Of a stretch of DNA of 64,000 nt, positions 17,332 through 28,346 are shown one piece after another. The notes under the pieces were generated by a model. That model saw only the letters and a list, made by a program, of their open reading frames with translations, did not search any database and was not told the origin of the DNA. The DNA is from Ignavibacteriota bacterium. GTDB lineage: Bacteria; Bacteroidota; Ignavibacteria; Ignavibacteriales; Melioribacteraceae. Position numbers and translations under genes: made by a program. Location of the stretch: assembly GCA_013112585.1 (NCBI GenBank), contig JABFGH010000018.1, positions 29,867-93,866 on the forward strand, in the 5' to 3' direction. How positions within the stretch are numbered: position 1 is the first letter of the stretch; each line of letters begins with the position of its first letter.

Positions 17332-18573
17332 ATGAAATTTTTAAAATATATTTTCATAATACTTACTTACCTTCCCCTATTTGCAGGTAATGGTTCAGTT
17401 TATTCCAGATTCGGTTACGGTGAACTTATCAACACAAATTCAGCAAGAAGACTTGGTATGGGCGGATTAGGGAGTGCTGTTACAGATGCAGCAAACTTAG
17501 GCAGTTTTAATCCAGCCGGCTGGCACACAATAAATTTAATGCGTTTTGATTTCGGACTTAATTATCAGGGCATAAATGCTTCAACTACTAATAACAGCAC
17601 CTATAGTGCAGATTATAGTTTTTCCGGTTTCACACTCGGTATCCCTGTTCAAAAGGATTATGGTATAGCTATAGTTGGTGGATTACAACCTGTAACTGAA
17701 ATTGATTACAGTGTAGTTGAAGAATTATCAAATGATATTATTGGTGACTACAATGCATATTACAAAGGTAACGGCGGCTTATCAAAAGCCTTCATAGGTG
17801 CTTCCTATATTACTCCAATTGGAGTTGTAATCGGCGGAAGTTTCGATTATTTCAGCGGGAAAATTGAATACTCATCCGAAACCGAATTCCGCAGCGGCGT
17901 AAATTTGAGTAATACGAAATTTACAAATCAGCTTAAGAACAGAGGCGCAGGATTTACTGCCGGAATAATGACACCTGATATGTCTGAATTTGTAAGCCTC
18001 GGCACAATCAAAGATATCCGGTTTGCGGCAAGTTTAAGTTATGTTTCAAAATTAAATGCCGATACTGCTTTCATCACTTCCTCGCCCGCAGTAGGCAGTA
18101 AGGTTACCGATGATGCAACGGTTGAAGTTAAAATTCCCATGAAACTTGCATTCGGCTTAAGCTTTAAAGTTAATAACAGGTATTTAATAGCTCTCGATTA
18201 CCTGCATCAGCCATGGAGCAAGTATGAGTTTAACGGCTCAAAATCGCCATATTTAAGAGATTTAATGAAAATAAGTGCAGGCATGGAATACGCCGACAGA
18301 TCGAAAAAATTTGGTTCGTTTTGGGAACAGATGATTTTTAGATGTGGTTTAAGTTACGAACAGACACAATACGAGATTAACAATGAAGGTATAAATCAAT
18401 ATTCTATTCATGGCGGTGCTTCTTTTCCAATTAGCCCGGGCAATACTTTAGATATTGGTTTGCAGTTTGGTATTAGAGGTACAACAGATTCAGATTTAAT
18501 TAAAGAAAATATTTATAGAGCAACAGTTACTCTTAGTTTCGGCGAACTTTGGTTCATCAGACAAGAAAGATAA
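17332..18573 (+). CDS. Outer-membrane beta-barrel protein (FadL/PorV-like)
   Basis: From ATG 17332 the protein (~413 residues) has a signal peptide (MKFLKYIFIILTYLPLFAG). It then has GSVYSRFGYGEL and RRLGMGGLGSAVTDAANLGSFNPAGW, the G-M-G-G...D/N-P-A-G motif found at the N-terminus of FadL, OmpP1 and T9SS PorV-like barrels. The remainder is amphipathic strands ending in an aromatic residue-rich C-terminus (TVTLSFGELWFI). The longer frame from 17296 overlaps the upstream gene and adds no signal. An outer-membrane transport or T9SS-accessory role is inferred only from fold and context. Confidence 0.8.
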   Translation: MKFLKYIFIILTYLPLFAGNGSVYSRFGYGELINTNSARRLGMGGLGSAVTDAANLGSFNPAGWHTINLMRFDFGLNYQGINASTTNNSTYSADYSFSGFTLGIPVQKDYGIAIVGGLQPVTEIDYSVVEELSNDIIGDYNAYYKGNGGLSKAFIGASYITPIGVVIGGSFDYFSGKIEYSSETEFRSGVNLSNTKFTNQLKNRGAGFTAGIMTPDMSEFVSLGTIKDIRFAASLSYVSKLNADTAFITSSPAVGSKVTDDATVEVKIPMKLAFGLSFKVNNRYLIALDYLHQPWSKYEFNGSKSPYLRDLMKISAGMEYADRSKKFGSFWEQMIFRCGLSYEQTQYEINNEGINQYSIHGGASFPISPGNTLDIGLQFGIRGTTDSDLIKENIYRATVTLSFGELWFIRQER

Positions 18574-18593
18574 AAACAAATTTGGAGTTGAAA

Positions 18594-19862
18594 TTGAAAC
18601 TACATACGACATTATACTTGATAATTATTTCTCTGTTGATAACAGCGCCCATTATTGCGCAAGATGAAAACAAAGATGATTCAGTTAACTTTATGGAAGA
18701 GGTAAGTCTTTGGTATGAATTTCATAAGAATGAAGATTTCCAGAGTTCGCTAGATCATGGCTGGACTATCATAAGAGTTGATCCAACTTTTACCAAATAT
18801 AAATTTTATAAAAAGATGGATGAAATGTTGTGGTATATGCATGACAGCGTTGCAACTACAGAAGAAGAGAAAATGGTAGTGGCTGATACACTTCTCTATC
18901 TTTATGAAAAAGCGATTGAGAACGATGAAAAAAATAAAAATATGTTCTTAGCCCGTAAAGCTTATGTTATGGAAACATGGTACGATTTACCAGCCGAAGA
19001 AGTTATCGCTGCATATAAAGCCGCATCGGATGCCGACCCTGACTTAGGTGATTATTATATGGATAGATTCGGACTGCTTTACATCCGCAATGTATCTGAT
19101 GATAATGATTATAAGATGAAAGCTCTTTCACATTATTCAGATCTTTCTTCGAAGGATCCTGAAAATGAGTTATGGATATCAAGGATGGAACAAATTGCTG
19201 ATGACCAAGGTGAATTAGCAGACATTTTAGAAAAGGCATGGCTCTTGGATAAAGAAAATACTGAAAAAGCTTTTAAGTATGCTACGATGTGTATGCGGCT
19301 TAAAAGTTACGAAAGAGCAATTGTTCCCTGGGAATTTTTAGTTGAAAAATCTCCAAACGTAATTAATTATTGGAATCAATTAGCTAATTGCTATGATAAA
19401 CTTGATAGAGTGGATGATGCGTTAAAAGCTTATAAAACTTTAATTGATCTTCAGCCTGAAAGCAGGGATAATTATGTTAACATAGCTATCATCTACAAAA
19501 AATTAGATCAGCTTTCAGTTGCGCGTTCTTACCTTCAGAAAGCCTCAAAGGTTAGTCCGGATTGGGATTACCCTTACTACATTGAAGCACAGATTTATGA
19601 ACAAGCCGCAAGAAGCTGCAGCAAAGAAAAATTTGAATTTGAAGATAAAGTTGTTTATCAGCTCGCTGTTGATACTTACCGCATTGCTGCAAGAAAAGGC
19701 GGTTCCTATTCTTCAACTGCTGCACAAAGAGTTAATTCATTAGCTCAAACTGTTCCTTCAAAAGAAGATTACTTTTTTAGAAAACTAAACGCCGGCGATA
19801 AAGTAAAAGTTGACGGTAAATGTTATGACTGGATTGGAAGAAGTATTACTGTTCCTGAATAA
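18594..19862 (+). CDS. TPR-repeat periplasmic protein
   Basis: From TTG 18594 (GGAG seven bases upstream) the protein is ~422 residues with a signal peptide (LHTTLYLIIISLLITAPIIAQ). It then contains a series of tetratricopeptide helices: NTEKAFKYATMCMRLKSYERA, PNVINYWNQLANCYDKLDRVDDALKAYKTL, and SRDNYVNIAIIYKKLDQLSVARSYLQ with KVSPDWDYP. The C-terminus (KLNAGDKVKVDGKCYDWIGRSITVPE) is not TPR. TPR proteins in this phylum often scaffold envelope complexes. Its partner may be the barrel and lipoprotein just upstream, since the three genes are nearly contiguous. Confidence 0.82.
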   Translation: MKLHTTLYLIIISLLITAPIIAQDENKDDSVNFMEEVSLWYEFHKNEDFQSSLDHGWTIIRVDPTFTKYKFYKKMDEMLWYMHDSVATTEEEKMVVADTLLYLYEKAIENDEKNKNMFLARKAYVMETWYDLPAEEVIAAYKAASDADPDLGDYYMDRFGLLYIRNVSDDNDYKMKALSHYSDLSSKDPENELWISRMEQIADDQGELADILEKAWLLDKENTEKAFKYATMCMRLKSYERAIVPWEFLVEKSPNVINYWNQLANCYDKLDRVDDALKAYKTLIDLQPESRDNYVNIAIIYKKLDQLSVARSYLQKASKVSPDWDYPYYIEAQIYEQAARSCSKEKFEFEDKVVYQLAVDTYRIAARKGGSYSSTAAQRVNSLAQTVPSKEDYFFRKLNAGDKVKVDGKCYDWIGRSITVPE

Positions 19863-19884
19863 TAAACTTAACTAAGGAAAAATA

Positions 19885-21183
19885 ATGCTGGAATATTTGC
19901 AGAAAGATAAAGAAGTATTTGAAATTGTTAATCTTGAAATTTCGAGACAGACAGATTATTTAGAACTGATAGCATCGGAAAATTTTGTAAGCCTGGCAAC
20001 ACTGCAGGCAGCCGGTTCGGTACTCACAAATAAATATGCTGAGGGGTACCCCGGCAAGCGCTATTACGGCGGCTGTGAGTATGTTGATATGGCGGAAGAT
20101 TTAGCAAGGGACCGGCTTAAAAAAATATTCGGCGCGGAGTATGTTAATGTTCAGCCTCATAGCGGATCGCAGGCAAACATGGGCGTTTACATGGCGCTGA
20201 TTAAACCGGGTGATAAAATTTTAGGGCTTAGCCTAGATCACGGCGGGCATTTAACTCACGGTTCGCCTGTTAATTTTTCGGGTCAAATTTATAATGCAGT
20301 GGGCTATCCGCTTAATGAAGAAACCAAACTGCTTGATTACAACATTATTGAAGATCTGGCAGTTAAAGAAAAACCAAAAATTTTAGTCGCGGGTGCAAGT
20401 GCATATTCAAGAGAGTGGGATTATAAAAAATTTAGAGAGATTGCCGATAAAGTTGGTGCACTGCTTTTCTGCGATATGGCTCATCCATCCGGCTTAATTG
20501 CAAAAGGACATCTTGCTAATCCGCTTGAGTATTGTGATGTTGTTGCATCGACTACACATAAAACATTGCGCGGACCAAGAGGTGGAATTATTTTAGTCGG
20601 TAAGGATAGAGAAAATCCGGTGGGAGTTAAAACTTTTAAAGGCGACAGATTAAAAATGATGTCTGAAGTTTTTGATTCGATGATAATGCCCGGTATTCAG
20701 GGCGGACCATTAATGCATGTTATTTTAGCCAAAGCAGTTGCCTTTGGTGAAGTACTCGAAGACTCGTTTGGCGAGTACACCGCGCAAGTAATTAAAAATG
20801 CAAAAACTCTTGCTGACAAATTAATTGAGTATGATTTTGATATCATTTCAGGCGGTACTGATAATCACTTAATGCTGGTTGATTTATCGAATAAAGGAAT
20901 TAGCGGAAAGAAAGCTGAGAAAGCATTAGAGAAAGCAGGAATGACTGTTAATAAAAACATGGTTCCGTTCGATAAAAAAAGTCCGTTTGTTACAAGCGGA
21001 ATTAGAATAGGAACTCCTGCTGCAACAACACGCGGACTTAAAGAAGAACAGATGAAAACTATTGCCGGCTTTATTGATAGTGCAATTAAATCTTATGAGG
21101 ATGATGAAAAATTAGCTCAAATAAAAAATGATGTTCGTGAATTGTGTTCATCATTTCCACTTTATCCTGAACTAACAAAATAG
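19885..21183 (+). CDS. glyA: Serine hydroxymethyltransferase
   Basis: This PLP enzyme interconverts serine and glycine, producing methylene-THF. The 432-residue protein contains [10 protein letters not shown], the [19 protein letters not shown] signature, [13 protein letters not shown], and the PLP-lysine motif [15 protein letters not shown]. It also has [13 protein letters not shown] near the C-terminus. All motifs are intact and the length is normal. The ATG follows AAGGAAAAATA. tatC follows after 6 bases. Confidence 0.97.
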   Translation: MLEYLQKDKEVFEIVNLEISRQTDYLELIASENFVSLATLQAAGSVLTNKYAEGYPGKRYYGGCEYVDMAEDLARDRLKKIFGAEYVNVQPHSGSQANMGVYMALIKPGDKILGLSLDHGGHLTHGSPVNFSGQIYNAVGYPLNEETKLLDYNIIEDLAVKEKPKILVAGASAYSREWDYKKFREIADKVGALLFCDMAHPSGLIAKGHLANPLEYCDVVASTTHKTLRGPRGGIILVGKDRENPVGVKTFKGDRLKMMSEVFDSMIMPGIQGGPLMHVILAKAVAFGEVLEDSFGEYTAQVIKNAKTLADKLIEYDFDIISGGTDNHLMLVDLSNKGISGKKAEKALEKAGMTVNKNMVPFDKKSPFVTSGIRIGTPAATTRGLKEEQMKTIAGFIDSAIKSYEDDEKLAQIKNDVRELCSSFPLYPELTK

Positions 21184-21189
21184 AATGAT

Positions 21190-21954
21190 GTGAGCGAAAA
21201 AGAACAGAAACTTATAGGTGATTCAGACGACTCAAAAGAAGCTGAAATGACTTTTCTTGAGCACTTAGAAGATTTGCGATGGCGAATCTTTTATGCATTA
21301 ATAGGAATTTTTATCGGCTTTGTTGCCGCATGGATATTTAAAGATTTTCTTGTTGATACTGTTTTACTTAAGCCTGCCGATACAGCCGGTATAACTCTTC
21401 AGAACCTCCGCCCGTTCGGTCAGTTATTCTTATTTCTCCAGGTCTCCTTAATAGTCGGTTTCATGATCAGCATTCCAAATGTGTTTTATCAGTTTTGGAA
21501 ATTTATTTCGCCCGCTCTAAAATCTAACGAAAAAAAATATGTTACTTCGATAGTTGTTTTCTCGTCAATTTGTTTTGCAACTGGAGTTATATTTGCTTAT
21601 TACATTATGCTTCCCATTACATTGCAGTTTGCTGTTGAGTTTGGTTCGGAGGCTATTGAAAATAATTTTGCAATCGATGAATACTTTTCGATAATAATAA
21701 GTGTAATGCTTGCTGCGGGTATTGTTTTTGAACTTCCTATGCTTTCATTTTTCCTTTCAAAAATTGGAATTGTTACACCGGAATTTATGCGTAAATGGCG
21801 AAGACATTCCATAGTTGGTATTTTAATTATTGCTGCTATTCTTACTCCCGGTGCCGATCCCGTAGCCCAGATACTTCTTGCAGTCCCGTTGGTTTTCTTA
21901 TACGAAATAAGTATATTTGTCTCAAAATTTTCACAGAAGAAACTTGAGCAATAA
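21190..21954 (+). CDS. tatC: Sec-independent (Tat) translocase subunit TatC
   Basis: TatC is the twin-arginine signal receptor of the Tat export pathway. The 254-residue protein has the TatC N-terminus EMTFLEHLEDLRWRIFYAL, and six membrane segments follow: LIGIFIGFVAAWIF, FLFLQVSLIVGFMISIPNVFYQFWKF, VVFSSICFATGVIFAYY, a segment ending SVMLAAGIVFELPM, and two near the C-terminus with ILTPGADPVAQILLAVP. It starts with GTG six bases after glyA. At least two Tat substrates (ActB and the mini-ORF at 23714) are encoded just downstream. tatA/B are not in the window. Confidence 0.95.
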   Translation: MSEKEQKLIGDSDDSKEAEMTFLEHLEDLRWRIFYALIGIFIGFVAAWIFKDFLVDTVLLKPADTAGITLQNLRPFGQLFLFLQVSLIVGFMISIPNVFYQFWKFISPALKSNEKKYVTSIVVFSSICFATGVIFAYYIMLPITLQFAVEFGSEAIENNFAIDEYFSIIISVMLAAGIVFELPMLSFFLSKIGIVTPEFMRKWRRHSIVGILIIAAILTPGADPVAQILLAVPLVFLYEISIFVSKFSQKKLEQ

Positions 21955-22924
21955 TACTCTTTCCAAAATATCCCATCCAATTAAATCCGAGTTAAATCAG
22001 TTTAACGATTTATACGGCAAGTCTCTAAAATCTAAAGTTGGATTAGTGGATTTAGTTACCAAGTATATTTTAAAACAAAAGGGTAAAAAAGTACGTCCGC
22101 TTTTAGTATTAATGTCCAGTCAATTAGTAGGCGGAATTAATGAAAGATCATATCGAGGTGCAATTTTAGTCGAGCTTCTTCACTCTGCCACATTGGTTCA
22201 TGATGATGTTGTTGATAACGCTGAAAAGAGAAGAGGACTTCCCTCAATAAATGCAATTTGGAAAAATAAAATTGCAGTGCTGATGGGGGACTATCTGTTA
22301 GCAAAAGGTTTAATGCTTGCTGTTGATAAAGAAGATTTCGACTTTTTAAAAATTGTAACAGATACAGTTAGAAGAATGTCTGAAGGCGAATTGCTTCAGA
22401 TTAAAAAAACAAGAAAGTTAGACATTGATGAAGAAACATATTTCAGAATTATTAATGATAAAACTGCTTCACTGCTTTCAACTTGCTGCGAAATAGGTGC
22501 AGCGGCAGTTACTGAAAATGAATCTGACAGAAAAAAAATGAGAGACTTTGGCACCAACCTGGGAATAGCATTTCAAATTAAAGATGATATACTTGATTAT
22601 GTCGGCGCTAAATCGTTAATTGGCAAACCAATTGGCGGTGATATAAAGGAACGAAAGATAACACTGCCATTACTTTATTCATTGAAGAATGCTGATTCGG
22701 AAAAATCAAATGCAATTATTAAATTGCTAAAAAGTAATAATAGAAAAGAGAGAGTTGCAGAAGTTATAGATTTTGTAAAGAAGCATGATGGAATTGATTA
22801 CTCTGAAAAAATTGCAAGGGAATATGCAGCAAAAGCAAAATCATGTATTAATGATTTTCCTGAAAGCGAAGCTAAAAAATCATTACTACAGTTAGTTGAT
22901 TTTGTTGTTGATAGAAAAAAGTAA
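21944..22924 (+). CDS. Trans-polyprenyl diphosphate synthase
   Basis: This enzyme chain-extends isoprenoid diphosphates, most likely for the side chain of the respiratory quinone. The first aspartate-rich motif is LVHDDVVDNAEKRRG (DD-x2-D), the second is QIKDDILDYVG, and GKKVRPLLVL near residue 40 is the substrate Lys/Arg motif. The frame extends back to 21917, but TTG 21944, overlapping the tatC stop, gives a better start (SNNTLSKISHP). The product is ~326 residues, right for the hepta/octaprenyl class. The exact chain length cannot be read from the sequence. Confidence 0.9.
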   Translation: MSNNTLSKISHPIKSELNQFNDLYGKSLKSKVGLVDLVTKYILKQKGKKVRPLLVLMSSQLVGGINERSYRGAILVELLHSATLVHDDVVDNAEKRRGLPSINAIWKNKIAVLMGDYLLAKGLMLAVDKEDFDFLKIVTDTVRRMSEGELLQIKKTRKLDIDEETYFRIINDKTASLLSTCCEIGAAAVTENESDRKKMRDFGTNLGIAFQIKDDILDYVGAKSLIGKPIGGDIKERKITLPLLYSLKNADSEKSNAIIKLLKSNNRKERVAEVIDFVKKHDGIDYSEKIAREYAAKAKSCINDFPESEAKKSLLQLVDFVVDRKK

Positions 22925-23130
22925 TTGTTCAGCAAATAATATTGTCGTTTATTTAAAATTAAATTAGTTAATTTTTGTTTAAAAGTATTTCTTTTTATGA
23001 AAAGAATTTTTAAGTTTGCTTTCATTATTAGTTAGGATGTCCTATTTATATTTCAATGCTTTTACAATTAGTCACAAACATTAAAATAACAGATAAAAAT
23101 TTTAACTTAACCTTCGTCCGAAAATAAAAT

Positions 23131-23700
23131 ATGAAAAAATCTGTACTTGATTTTACTCTTAAAATCCGACTCCCATTAGTATTATTTGTAGCTGCAGCAA
23201 GTTTTATAATCACGTTTTATGTTTCCCGTCCTGAAAGAGATGGGATTGGTTATCAGCCGGAACAGCCCATAGCTTATTCTCATAAACTACATGCGGGAGA
23301 TATGGAAATTGACTGCGAGTACTGCCATACAGGAGTTACAAAAGGAAGACATGCATTAGTGCCTGCAGTAAATATCTGCATGAACTGTCATTTAGTTTCC
23401 AGAAAAGACCAGCCCGAAATTATTAAACTCACTCAATATTACGAAGAGGGTATTCCGCTGCCTTGGAAGAGAATTCATAAAGTACCCGAGTATGCCTACT
23501 TTAATCACAGCGTTCATGTTAACAAGGGCATCCAGTGCGAAAGCTGCCACGGGAATGTTTACGAAATGGAAAAAGTTGAACAAGTAAGAGGGTTTACAAT
23601 GACAGCTTGTTTAGAGTGCCACAGAAATCCTGAACTCCATTTACCATACTTAGAAAAAGTTAATAAAGGACCTGAAAACTGTGCTGCTTGCCACCGTTAG
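23131..23700 (+). CDS. actA: Alternative complex III subunit ActA (pentaheme cytochrome c)
   Basis: The first gene of the respiratory operon. The 189-residue protein has an N-terminal membrane anchor (LPLVLFVAAASFIITFYV) and five CXXCH haem sites: CEYCH, CMNCH, CESCH, CLECH and CAACH. Extra histidines (AYSHKLHAG, YFNHSVHVNKG) are likely distal ligands. ActA receives electrons from the iron-sulphur subunit ActB on the periplasmic side of alternative complex III, a quinol:cytochrome c oxidoreductase unrelated to bc1. The 206-base spacer before it must hold the operon promoter, but I could not pick a convincing one. Confidence 0.95.
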   Translation: MKKSVLDFTLKIRLPLVLFVAAASFIITFYVSRPERDGIGYQPEQPIAYSHKLHAGDMEIDCEYCHTGVTKGRHALVPAVNICMNCHLVSRKDQPEIIKLTQYYEEGIPLPWKRIHKVPEYAYFNHSVHVNKGIQCESCHGNVYEMEKVEQVRGFTMTACLECHRNPELHLPYLEKVNKGPENCAACHR

Positions 23701-23713
23701 CAGGAAAACAATT

Positions 23714-23893
23714 ATGAATAAAGAATCGAAAAATAATATTCAAAGAAGAAGTTTTTTTAAGAGAATTAGTTTTGGTTTAACCGGAACCGCAATTCTATCA
23801 TCACTGCCTTATAAAGTTTTTTCAAAAACTAATAAGGAAAGAAAAAAAATAAAAGTTAATATTCATTCATCGGCAATAAAAAGAAATAAGTAA
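23714..23893 (+). CDS. Mini-protein consisting mostly of a twin-arginine signal
   Basis: From ATG 23714 this encodes 59 residues. The N-terminus NIQRRSFFKRISFGLTG is a textbook Tat motif (S/T-RR-x-F-x-K in the form RRSFFKR), followed by a hydrophobic stretch (GTAILSSLPYKVFS), then a short basic tail rich in Lys. There is almost no mature domain. It lies 13 bases after actA and 33 bases before actB, inside the operon. The in-frame TTG at 23681 lies within actA and is unlikely. It may be a small complex III subunit, or the remains of a split ActB leader. Function is unknown. Confidence 0.65.
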   Translation: MNKESKNNIQRRSFFKRISFGLTGTAILSSLPYKVFSKTNKERKKIKVNIHSSAIKRNK

Positions 23894-23926
23894 GGAAGTA
23901 AAAAGTCCTTATCTAACAAAAAGAAT

Positions 23927-26900
23927 ATGGCAGATAAAAAAAATTTTTGGAAAAGTTTGAAGGATTATAATAATGATCCTGAATTTTTAAAAGCTAAAAC
24001 AAATGAATTTGTTGAAGGTGTAACTGATGATTTTAATCCTGAAGAAATGAAAGGATTATCCCGTAGAAAATTTCTCGCATTAGTTACGGCATCAACTGCA
24101 TTTACTGCGGCTGCTTGCAGCGATTATTATGATAAGGGCGAAATTATTCCTTACAACAAAAGACCTGAAAACGGACTGCCGGGTAAAGCAAATTTTTATG
24201 CTTCATCCGATAGAAACGGAAATGCGGTTTTAGTTAAAACGCGGGAGGGGAGACCGATTAAGATTGACGGTAATCCCGAACACCCGATTTCGCAGGGTAA
24301 AATTTCAAATACCGGTCAAGCTGCTATTATGAATTTGTATGATCCTACGAGAATTAAATCTCCTAAAAAAGATAAAAAAAGTACAAGTTGGAAGACGGCG
24401 GATTCAAACATTATTGATGCTTTGGATTTGGCAAAAGGTACTGAAAAGAAAATTGCAATTTTAACTCATAAAATTTCTTCCCCGGCAACTGTAAATGTAT
24501 TAAATGATTTCATCCAAAAGTATCCTACTGCCGTAGTTTATTCGTATGATTTATTTAATGATAACAATAGACGGCGTGCTTGGGAAAAGTGTTACGGCAA
24601 TTCAGTTTTACCTTCAATTAAATGGGATGAAGCAAAAGTTATACTTTCACTTGAATCAGACTTTTTAGCAAGGGAAGGGGATATTACTGAAAATATTAGA
24701 CTATTTACTGACGGCAGAGATGTGATGAAAAGTTCTGATTTCAACAGATTGTATACTGCTGAAGGCGGACTTAGTTTAACAGGAATGAATGCTGATTACA
24801 GATTACGGATTCGTCCTGACTTTCAATTTGATTTTGTAATGGCATTGCTTAATGAATTTGTCAATGTCAAAAATTCTTCGGCAATTCAGTTGGACAATTC
24901 AATTATTTCAGAATTGAAAAAGTATAACCTAAAAGATTTAATTACCCGGCATAATTTATCACAGGAAAAAATCAGCTACCTTGTAAATGATTTAGCAAGT
25001 GTAAATGGTAAATCGATAGTTTATGCAGGTGATACTCTTCCCGAAGAAGTTCATTCCGCAGTTAATTTACTTAATGAAGTTTTAAACAACTCAGCGATTT
25101 ATAATTTTACAAATGCTAATGTTAACCTCGGTGATGAATTAGTTAACACTGATATGGATTCATTAATAGCAAGCCTAAATAATTCCGAAGTTGAAGTTTT
25201 AATTAATCTTAATACTAATCCGGTCTTTCATTTAGCTGCCGAATATAATTTTGCTGAAGCTGCGGCAAAAGTCAATACAATAGTTACCCTATGCGAAACT
25301 CCAAATGAAACTTCAGACATCAGTAATTTTGTGCTGCCTATTAATCATGATTTGGAATCTTGGAATTATTTTAAAACCAGAGCAAATGTTGTAACATTGC
25401 AGCAGCCGGTAATAGCCCCGCTTTATAATTCACGGCAAACCGAAGCAATTTTACTTACATGGTTAGCCGGTGCTTTCGAAGAGTATAAAGAAGACGTTTA
25501 TCACAAATATGTTCAATCTGAATTTGAAAAAGAAATTTTTAATAACTCCAACTCGGCTGCTGATTTTCAAACTTATTGGTACTCCTCTCTGCATGATGGT
25601 TTTGTTTTAACTGAAAGCAAAGTTGAAAATAAATCATCATTCAATAGCGATGCATTTGTAAAAAGTACAAAAGTTAAAACAGATGAAGATAGTTTTATTG
25701 TACATCTTCAACCCAGCTACTTTATTGGTGATGGTGAGTTTGCGAATAACGGCTGGATGCAGGAACTGCCTCATCCTGTTTCAAAAATTACCTGGGATAA
25801 TTATGCTGCCATATCGCCGGCCGCAGCTAAAGCGCTCGATGTTGAAATAGGAGATATGCTTGATATAAAAGTTGGTGAACGGGAATTATCTTTACCCGCA
25901 TTTATTCAGCCCGGCACTGCTGAAAAATTAGTATGTATTGAATTAGGATATGGAAGAAGTGTAATTGGTGACGTTGGTGCTGATGCCGGTTTCAATGCAA
26001 ATGTTCTTTTAGGTAAGAACAATTCATCAAGCTATATTTCTTCAGCACAAGTTAAAAAAGGTGATGGTAATCATGAACTTGTTTCAACTCAAGAACACCA
26101 TGCCGTAGATGATGACTTTACAAAAGATTTTCATAAAATTAGAAATATTATACGTGAAGGTTCAGTTGAGCAGTATAAAAATGATCCTGAATTTCTTCAT
26201 CATGATGGACATAAAATATTCAGCATAACTGATGATGTAGAATACAATGGCAATAAATGGGCAATGTCAATTGATCTTAATAAATGTATTTCATGTGCAG
26301 GCTGTGCTACTTCCTGCAATATTGAAAATAACGTACCGGTTGTCGGAAAAGATCAAGTTGCTGTTGGCAGAGAAATGTCCTGGATGAGAATTGACAGATA
26401 CTACTCCGGCACACCCGAAGACCCTGAGGTTAGCGGTCAGCCTATGCTTTGTCAGCATTGTGATAACGCGCCCTGCGAAAATGTTTGTCCTGTTAACGCT
26501 ACAAACCATAGTGAAGATGGACTAAATCAAATGGCATACAACAGATGTGTCGGTACAAGATATTGTGCAAATAACTGCCCGTATAAAGTAAGAAGATTTA
26601 ACTTTTATAATTTCAGAGATCATTTTGCAGATTCATTTTATGAAGCGCCTGTTTCCTCTTTGGTTAATAATCCCGAAGTAACAGTGCGTTCACGCGGAGT
26701 TATGGAAAAATGTACTTTTTGTATTCAGAAAATTATGGATGCACGATCTGAAGCAATTAACGAGGGGCGTGAAATAAAACCAAATGAAGTGGTAACTGCC
26801 TGCCAGCAGTCATGTCCGTCAAATGCAATAGTTTTCGGTGATTCCAATAATCCTGAATCAGAAGTTTCAAAATATAGAAAACATAATTTGGGCTATCATG

Positions 26901-26977
26901 TATTAGAAGAATTAAATGTTCGTCCAAACGTAACTTATTTAGCAAAATTAAGAAATACTCATTCGGAGGATGCTTAG
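23927..26977 (+). CDS. actB: Alternative complex III subunit ActB (molybdopterin-like plus Fe-S protein)
   Basis: The 1016-residue protein has the Tat leader [15 protein letters not shown] at residues ~44-58. A long degenerate molybdopterin-oxidoreductase region (residues ~75-740) follows. The ferredoxin-like domain has [11 protein letters not shown] (near residue 787), [26 protein letters not shown], and CTFCIQKI with CQQSCP. These ligands fit three [4Fe-4S] and one [3Fe-4S] cluster. In known complexes the first half has lost its molybdenum site and is structural, while the clusters carry electrons from quinol sites to ActA. B1 and B2 are fused here, as in most complexes. The next gene overlaps by one base. 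Confidence 0.96.
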   Translation: MADKKNFWKSLKDYNNDPEFLKAKTNEFVEGVTDDFNPEEMKGLSRRKFLALVTASTAFTAAACSDYYDKGEIIPYNKRPENGLPGKANFYASSDRNGNAVLVKTREGRPIKIDGNPEHPISQGKISNTGQAAIMNLYDPTRIKSPKKDKKSTSWKTADSNIIDALDLAKGTEKKIAILTHKISSPATVNVLNDFIQKYPTAVVYSYDLFNDNNRRRAWEKCYGNSVLPSIKWDEAKVILSLESDFLAREGDITENIRLFTDGRDVMKSSDFNRLYTAEGGLSLTGMNADYRLRIRPDFQFDFVMALLNEFVNVKNSSAIQLDNSIISELKKYNLKDLITRHNLSQEKISYLVNDLASVNGKSIVYAGDTLPEEVHSAVNLLNEVLNNSAIYNFTNANVNLGDELVNTDMDSLIASLNNSEVEVLINLNTNPVFHLAAEYNFAEAAAKVNTIVTLCETPNETSDISNFVLPINHDLESWNYFKTRANVVTLQQPVIAPLYNSRQTEAILLTWLAGAFEEYKEDVYHKYVQSEFEKEIFNNSNSAADFQTYWYSSLHDGFVLTESKVENKSSFNSDAFVKSTKVKTDEDSFIVHLQPSYFIGDGEFANNGWMQELPHPVSKITWDNYAAISPAAAKALDVEIGDMLDIKVGERELSLPAFIQPGTAEKLVCIELGYGRSVIGDVGADAGFNANVLLGKNNSSSYISSAQVKKGDGNHELVSTQEHHAVDDDFTKDFHKIRNIIREGSVEQYKNDPEFLHHDGHKIFSITDDVEYNGNKWAMSIDLNKCISCAGCATSCNIENNVPVVGKDQVAVGREMSWMRIDRYYSGTPEDPEVSGQPMLCQHCDNAPCENVCPVNATNHSEDGLNQMAYNRCVGTRYCANNCPYKVRRFNFYNFRDHFADSFYEAPVSSLVNNPEVTVRSRGVMEKCTFCIQKIMDARSEAINEGREIKPNEVVTACQQSCPSNAIVFGDSNNPESEVSKYRKHNLGYHVLEELNVRPNVTYLAKLRNTHSEDA

Positions 26978-28344
26978 TGTCAACAGTGGATTACACTCGA
27001 GAGATTTCGGTAATTGAGGGTCAGCCCCCGCTTCGTGAGATAGACGAAGTAATTTCAAAACCTCTTGAAACTAAGCCTGATAAAAAATTCTACATGGCGA
27101 TCAGCGTTACTTTAACAATGCTTTTGATCGGCGGAATTGCATTAGGATTATCATTTTATTACGGAACCGGTTTGTGGGGTAATAATAATCCCGTTGGCTG
27201 GGGCTTGCCAATTGTAAATTTTGTTTTTTGGGTTGGTATCGGTCATGCCGGAACACTTATTTCTGCAATCTTATTCTTATTCCGCCAAAAGTGGCGAACA
27301 GGTATTGCCCGGTTTGCGGAAGGAATGACAATATTTGCAGTGATGACTGCAGGTATCTTTCCATTAATCCATGTCGGGCGTCCTTGGTTAGCCGGTTATC
27401 TGATCCCTTATCCTAATCAGCATTCGTTATGGGTTAACTTTACATCGCCGCTTCTGTGGGATGTGTTTGCTGTTTCCACCTATTTTGCCGTTTCATTTAT
27501 TTTCTGGTATGTTGGTTTGATACCTGACTTTGCTGCTCTGCGTGAAAGAACAACAAACAAAATCAAAAAAGTAATTTATTCAATCGGCAGTCTTGGATGG
27601 AGAAACTCAAACAGACACTGGCAGCATTACGAAATGGTGTATTTAATTCTTGCCGGTTTTGCAACGCCTTTAGTTTTATCGGTTCACACAATTGTAAGTT
27701 TTGACTTTGCAATTTCTATTTTGCCTGGCTGGCATACTACAATCTTTCCGCCTTATTTTGTTGCCGGTGCGGTATTTTCCGGCTTTGCTATGGTGCAGAA
27801 TGTGTTAATATTTATAAGAAAAATTTTCAACTACGAACATATTATTACTCTAAAGACCTTAGAGAATATGAATAAAATTATTCTCCTAACCGGCAGTATG
27901 GTTGGTTATGCTTATGCAATGGAATTTTTTATTGCATGGTATAGCGGAGTTCAGCCGGAACAGTTTACTTTTCTGAATAGAGCATTTGGTCCTTATGCCT
28001 GGGCATATTGGATTATGGTTTCATGTAATGTTATTTCGCCTCAATTATTCTGGTTCAAAAAAATTAGAACTACAATTCCGGTTATGTTCGTTATAGCTGT
28101 ATTTGTGAATGTGGGTATGTGGTTTGAAAGATTTGTAATCGTTGTTACATCTTTATCCCGTGATTATTTGCCTTCGAGCTGGGCATACTTTACACCAACA
28201 TTAACCGACTTTGGAATTTTAATTGGAAGTTTTGGACTATTCTTTACCTTACTATTAATTTTTACTAAAACTCTGCCCGTTGTTTCTATTGCAGAGGTTA
28301 AAGCAGTTGTGGATGGTTCACAGCCTTCTCACAAGGATCATTGA
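26977..28344 (+). CDS. actC: Alternative complex III subunit ActC (NrfD-like membrane quinol subunit)
   Basis: The 455-residue polytopic protein belongs to the NrfD/PsrC family. About ten hydrophobic helices are visible, with [41 protein letters not shown] and [31 protein letters not shown]. Conserved His/Asp residues of this type line the quinol-binding and putative proton channels. The start is GTG overlapping the actB stop (TAGTG). The protein sits in the cytoplasmic membrane and receives quinol. ActF is its paralogue in the same operon. Confidence 0.95.
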   Translation: MSTVDYTREISVIEGQPPLREIDEVISKPLETKPDKKFYMAISVTLTMLLIGGIALGLSFYYGTGLWGNNNPVGWGLPIVNFVFWVGIGHAGTLISAILFLFRQKWRTGIARFAEGMTIFAVMTAGIFPLIHVGRPWLAGYLIPYPNQHSLWVNFTSPLLWDVFAVSTYFAVSFIFWYVGLIPDFAALRERTTNKIKKVIYSIGSLGWRNSNRHWQHYEMVYLILAGFATPLVLSVHTIVSFDFAISILPGWHTTIFPPYFVAGAVFSGFAMVQNVLIFIRKIFNYEHIITLKTLENMNKIILLTGSMVGYAYAMEFFIAWYSGVQPEQFTFLNRAFGPYAWAYWIMVSCNVISPQLFWFKKIRTTIPVMFVIAVFVNVGMWFERFVIVVTSLSRDYLPSSWAYFTPTLTDFGILIGSFGLFFTLLLIFTKTLPVVSIAEVKAVVDGSQPSHKDH

Positions 28345-28346
28345 TT

